In this document: piece by piece, positions 7,168 through 10,363 of the stretch
How the letters are laid out: each line of letters opens with the position of its first letter
Numbering within the stretch: position 1 is the first letter of the stretch
Assembly (NCBI GenBank): GCA_014377915.1
Contig: JACMOT010000238.1
Coordinates: 1 to 10,363 of the forward strand
Source of the DNA: Tardiphaga sp.
Lineage (GTDB): Bacteria > Pseudomonadota > Alphaproteobacteria > Rhizobiales > Xanthobacteraceae
Direction of reading: 5' to 3'
Length of the DNA stretch: 10,363 nucleotides
Program-made: the position numbers and the translations under genes
Notes under the pieces: generated by a model
What the model was told of the DNA's origin: nothing
The model's input: only the letters and a program-made list of their open reading frames with translations
Database searches by the model: none

Positions 7168-8661
7168 TCAATAGCTGAACTCGAAGCGGTCGTAGAGCCG
7201 CCGGAACACCGCCGGCAGCGTTTCCGGCAAATCCTCGGCAATCAGCCCTGGCCCGGCCTCGCTGCCAGCCTCGCCATGCATCCAGACCCCGATGCAGGCC
7301 GCTTCGAAGGCCGGCACGCCCTGCGCCAGAAAGCCGCCAATGATCCCCGCCAGCACGTCGCCGGAGCCGGCGGTGGCCAGCCAGGGCGGCGCATTGGCGG
7401 TAATGGCGGCACGGCCATCGGGCGAGGCCACCACCGTGTCCGGCCCCTTCAGCAATACCACCGTACCGGCGCGTTGTGCCGCCGCGCGAACCCGCGCAAG
7501 CTTTGAGTGAGTCGTGGCTTCACTGTCCAGATCGTTGAAAATACGTGAGAATTCTCCCTGGTGCGGGGTCAGTACAAGCTCCGCTCCCGCCAGCTTGATC
7601 GCCGCGAACAGTGTGTCCGGCGCCTCGGCAAAGCTGGTCAGCGCGTCGGCATCCAGCACGGCGTGGCGGGCGGCCGCCAGCAGGGCCAGCACAAGATCGC
7701 GGGTCCGTTCCCCGGTCCCGGCACCGGGATCCATCACGCAGGCATCCACCTTGTCGCCGGTCAAGTCGACAAACTCGGCCACGGTATCAATCGGCCGCAC
7801 CATGATCGCGGTCAGGGCGCCGGCATTGACCGCCAGCGCCTCGCGCGGCGAGGCTACGGTGACGACGCCGGCGCCACCGCGCAGCGCGCCGCGGGCCGGC
7901 AGCCGCGCCGCCCCGGTCGAGGCGATGCCGCCCGACAGCACCACGACATGGCCATGGGAAAATTTATGGCTGTCGATCCGTGGCACCGGAAATGACGCCG
8001 CCCACACATCGGGATTGTTCTCCGAAGTCTGCGGCCGGATCGCGCCCAGCACCTCAGGATCGATGCCGATATCGACCACCCGTAACTGACCGGCATGCAC
8101 GCGGCCCGGCACCAGCATATGACCGGGCTTCGGCCGGAAGAAGGTCACGGTCTCCATCGCCCGCACCGCGACGCCCATGACGGCGCCGGTATCGCCATTG
8201 ATGCCGCTCGGCAGATCGACCGCCAGTACCGGCACGCCCGACGCATTGATCGCTTCGATCAGCGCCAGCGGGTCGCCCTTGATCGGACGATCGAGACCGG
8301 CACCAAACAAGGCGTCGATGATCAGCGCCGGCGTCCCGATCAAAGAGGGGTCGCAGGGCAGCACCTCGCCGCGCCATGATTTCGCCGCCAGAGCCGCGTC
8401 ACCCTTCAAGGTGGCCCGGTCACATAACAACATCACTGAGACGTCACGGCCGCGCGCGGCAAGTTCGGCCGCCGCGACAAAACCGTCACCGCCATTGTTG
8501 CCGCGCCCGGCGATGACCAGGATCGCTCCCTCCTCGGCGAGTTCGACGGCGGCATCGGCGACCGCGCGGCCTGCATTGCCCATCAGCGTGAAGCCCGGGA
8601 CGCCCCCGGCCGTCGTCAGCTGATCGGCAAGAGCCATGTCCGCGGTGGTGAGAACTTCCAT
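7168..8661 (-). CDS. nnr: bifunctional NAD(P)HX epimerase / ADP-dependent NAD(P)HX dehydratase
   Basis: This enzyme repairs hydrated, inactive NADH and NADPH in the cytoplasm. The N-terminal half epimerises R- and S-NAD(P)HX; the C-terminal half dehydrates the S form using ATP or ADP. The product is 497 residues, typical for the fused YjeF type. Epimerase-domain marks: GNAGRAVADA (29-38), GRGNNGGDG (52-60), VDLPSGINGDTG (148-159). Dehydratase (ribokinase-like) marks: STGAARLPARGALRGGAG (248-265), VLDADAL (335-341), LTPHQGEFSRIF (364-375), VLLKGPDTVV (402-411), and ATAGSGDVLAGIIGGFLAQG (429-448) with the catalytic Asp435. The ATG at 8661 is preferred over a TTG at 8667 because AGGA lies 6 nt upstream of the ATG and would touch the TTG. 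It converges with the oxidase-fold gene, with 3 bp between stop codons, and is divergent from glnB. Confidence 0.95.
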   Translation of the reverse strand: MEVLTTADMALADQLTTAGGVPGFTLMGNAGRAVADAAVELAEEGAILVIAGRGNNGGDGFVAAAELAARGRDVSVMLLCDRATLKGDAALAAKSWRGEVLPCDPSLIGTPALIIDALFGAGLDRPIKGDPLALIEAINASGVPVLAVDLPSGINGDTGAVMGVAVRAMETVTFFRPKPGHMLVPGRVHAGQLRVVDIGIDPEVLGAIRPQTSENNPDVWAASFPVPRIDSHKFSHGHVVVLSGGIASTGAARLPARGALRGGAGVVTVASPREALAVNAGALTAIMVRPIDTVAEFVDLTGDKVDACVMDPGAGTGERTRDLVLALLAAARHAVLDADALTSFAEAPDTLFAAIKLAGAELVLTPHQGEFSRIFNDLDSEATTHSKLARVRAAAQRAGTVVLLKGPDTVVASPDGRAAITANAPPWLATAGSGDVLAGIIGGFLAQGVPAFEAACIGVWMHGEAGSEAGPGLIAEDLPETLPAVFRRLYDRFEFSY

Positions 8662-8795
8662 GATCAATCCTGTCGCGCCTCATTTTGAGGCAGTTCTTCG
8701 CTGTAAAAGCCCGGCACAATTCGTGAATTTGCGCGTTGTTTAATCGTATAGAGTAATTACTAGGCAGGCGCCCCCTGCGTTGCTTCGCCACATTC

Positions 8796-8825
8796 CCGAC
8801 AAACAAGATGCAATAGGCTGATAAT
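8796..8825 (+). promoter_or_regulatory. weak candidate sigma-70 promoter of glnB
   Basis: CCGACA (8796-8801) and GATAAT (8820-8825) lie 18 nt apart. The -10 matches TATAAT at 5 of 6 positions; the -35 is a 4 of 6 match. Its position just upstream of the sigma-54 site would give tandem promoters, an arrangement I recall being described for Bradyrhizobium japonicum glnB. The sequence match alone is modest. Confidence 0.3.
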
Positions 8826-8852
8826 GCTCTAAATCTAGCCGCATCGGCAAAC

Positions 8853-8868
8853 TGGCATGGACCCTGCT
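8853..8868 (+). promoter_or_regulatory. sigma-54 (RpoN) promoter of glnB
   Basis: TGGCATG-GACC-CTGCT matches the consensus TGGCACG-N4-TTGCW with the exact -24/-12 spacing. The GG and GC pairs are present; there are two deviations (C to T in the -24 element, T to C in the -12 element). Transcription would begin near 8879. Nitrogen-limited, NtrC-driven expression of glnB is established in related bacteria, so function and site agree. Confidence 0.65.
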
Positions 8869-9050
8869 TTTGTGGTGTCAGCTTCGGATCCGTCGCGCTC
8901 ACCCGGCCAATCCTTTTGCAGGTAGCCGATCGTCGTTCCGTCACCGCCGAGAAATCGACGGCCCGGCGCGACAGCAGCGCATCGGCGCCCGAAACAGGAT
9001 ATCGAACAATCTGCGCAAACCGCGCAATGGTAAAACAACGTGCGGCCTGA

Positions 9051-9416
<366 letters not shown>

Positions 9417-9444
9417 GCCGGGTGCTATCCGACGTTCCACGGTG

Positions 9445-9486
9445 CAAGACGCTCTGAGAGGCCGCTTCGGCGGCCTCGTCTTGTTG
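9445..9486 (+). terminator. hairpin between glnB and glnA, terminator or attenuator
   Basis: GAGGCCGC (9458-9465) pairs perfectly with GCGGCCTC (9470-9477) around a TTCG tetraloop. An outer helix CAAGAC (9445-9450) with GTCTTG (9478-9483) extends it, leaving a 7-nt bulge on one side. The tail is GTCTTGTTG, moderately U-rich. It lies 28 bp after the glnB stop and about 80 bp before glnA. Partial read-through would let glnB and glnA be co-transcribed. Confidence 0.65.
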
Positions 9487-9563
9487 ACGACACCTCGCCA
9501 TGACCATGTTGTCACGACCTGTCGTAGATCCGGGAATATCGGCCCAAAACATAAGGGGAGCAC

Positions 9564-10363
9564 ATGACGACCGCCAAAGAAGTCCTGCAGTCCATCAAGG
9601 ACAATGACGTCAAATACGTCGACCTGCGTTTCACCGATCCGCGTGGCAAATGGCAGCACGTCACCTTCGACATCTCGATGATCGACGAAGAGATCTTCGC
9701 CGAGGGCACGATGTTCGACGGTTCCTCGATCGCCGGTTGGAAGGCGATCAATGAATCCGACATGATGCTGATGCTCGATCCGGCCACCGCCGTGATCGAC
9801 CCGTTCTTCGCCGAGACCACCATGGTCATCACCTGCGACATTCTCGAGCCCTCCACCGGCGAGCCCTACAACCGCGACCCGCGCGGCATCGCCCGCAAGG
9901 CCGAAGCCATGGTCAAATCGATGGGCATCGGCGACACCGTGATGGTCGGTCCGGAGGCCGAGTTCTTCGTGTTCGACGACGTGCGCTTCTCGTCGAGCCC
10001 GTACAACACCGGCTTCAAGCTGGACTCCTCGGAACTGCCGAGCAATTCCGACACCGAATATGATGGCGGCAATCTTGGCCACCGCATCCGCACCAAGGGC
10101 GGCTACTTCCCGGTGCCGCCGCAGGATTCCGTGCAGGACATGCGCTCGGAAATGCTCGGCGCGATGGCCCGGATGGGCGTCAAGGTCGAAAAGCACCACC
10201 ATGAAGTGGCGTCCGCGCAGCACGAACTCGGCATGAAGTTCGACACGCTGACCCACATGGCCGACCAGATGCAGATCTACAAATTTTGCATCCACCAGGT
10301 CGCGCATATCTACGGCAAGACCGCCACCTTCATGCCGAAGCCGGTCTATGGCGACAACGGCTC
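9564..10363 (+). CDS. glnA: glutamine synthetase type I, N-terminal part, cut by window edge
   Basis: GlnA makes glutamine from glutamate, ammonia and ATP as a cytoplasmic dodecamer, the main entry point for ammonium. The window holds 266 full codons of a protein usually near 469. Visible: the beta-grasp N-domain with FDGSSIAGW (51-59); GPEAEFFVF (129-137), whose Glu131 and Glu133 are the expected metal ligands; HHHEVASAQHE (211-221) with further metal-binding glutamates; and the start of the ATP-binding segment KPVYGDNG (259-266) at the edge. The adenylylation-site tyrosine lies beyond the window. The ATG at 9564 has AAGGGGAG 3 nt upstream. I find no sigma-54 site in the 147-bp gap. A weak TTGACG-N17-TGTTGT at 9484-9512 could be a promoter, or transcription may come from glnB. 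PII encoded next door controls this enzyme through GlnE and NtrB. Confidence 0.97.
   Translation, partial: MTTAKEVLQSIKDNDVKYVDLRFTDPRGKWQHVTFDISMIDEEIFAEGTMFDGSSIAGWKAINESDMMLMLDPATAVIDPFFAETTMVITCDILEPSTGEPYNRDPRGIARKAEAMVKSMGIGDTVMVGPEAEFFVFDDVRFSSSPYNTGFKLDSSELPSNSDTEYDGGNLGHRIRTKGGYFPVPPQDSVQDMRSEMLGAMARMGVKVEKHHHEVASAQHELGMKFDTLTHMADQMQIYKFCIHQVAHIYGKTATFMPKPVYGDNG

Noticed and set aside
8714..8726. GCAC-N5-GTGA as an NtrC enhancer site
   Set aside because: Half-site spacing and one base differ from the usual NtrC palindrome; kept only as a remark in the control-region entry.

Overview
The window is a conserved chromosomal stretch of an alphaproteobacterium. The protein sequences, the gene order tig-clpP-clpX-lon, and the adjacent glnB-glnA pair upstream of an NAD(P)HX repair gene point to the Bradyrhizobium/Rhodopseudomonas/Nitrobacter group (family Nitrobacteraceae). 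The DNA is GC-rich throughout. I see no insertion sequence, phage gene, CRISPR array or composition break.

Left half (1-5708, all minus strand; transcription runs from high to low coordinates): tRNA-Leu(UAG), then tig (trigger factor), clpP, clpX and the 5' part of lon. This is a protein quality-control block: a ribosome-bound folding chaperone, the ClpXP protease, and the Lon protease. The genes are not tightly packed. Gaps of about 300-440 bp hold candidate terminators (after tig and clpX), a terminator-like hairpin after clpP, and promoter-like elements, so the genes are probably several transcription units rather than one operon.

Middle (5746-8661): a divergent promoter region separates the tRNA gene from a plus-strand gene for a Tat-exported, multicopper-oxidase-fold protein. 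Nearly all expected copper ligands in that protein are replaced. It converges, with 3 bp between stop codons, on a minus-strand gene for a bifunctional NAD(P)HX epimerase/dehydratase.

Right end (8662-10363, plus strand): a 416-bp control region with a good sigma-54 promoter match, then glnB (PII nitrogen signal protein), a terminator or attenuator hairpin, and the first 266 codons of glnA (type I glutamine synthetase). Together these are a nitrogen-assimilation module.

Most of the window is ordinary housekeeping sequence. I did not find evidence for a new system. The item most worth a second look is the copper-ligand-less oxidase-fold protein; the rest are regulatory details.
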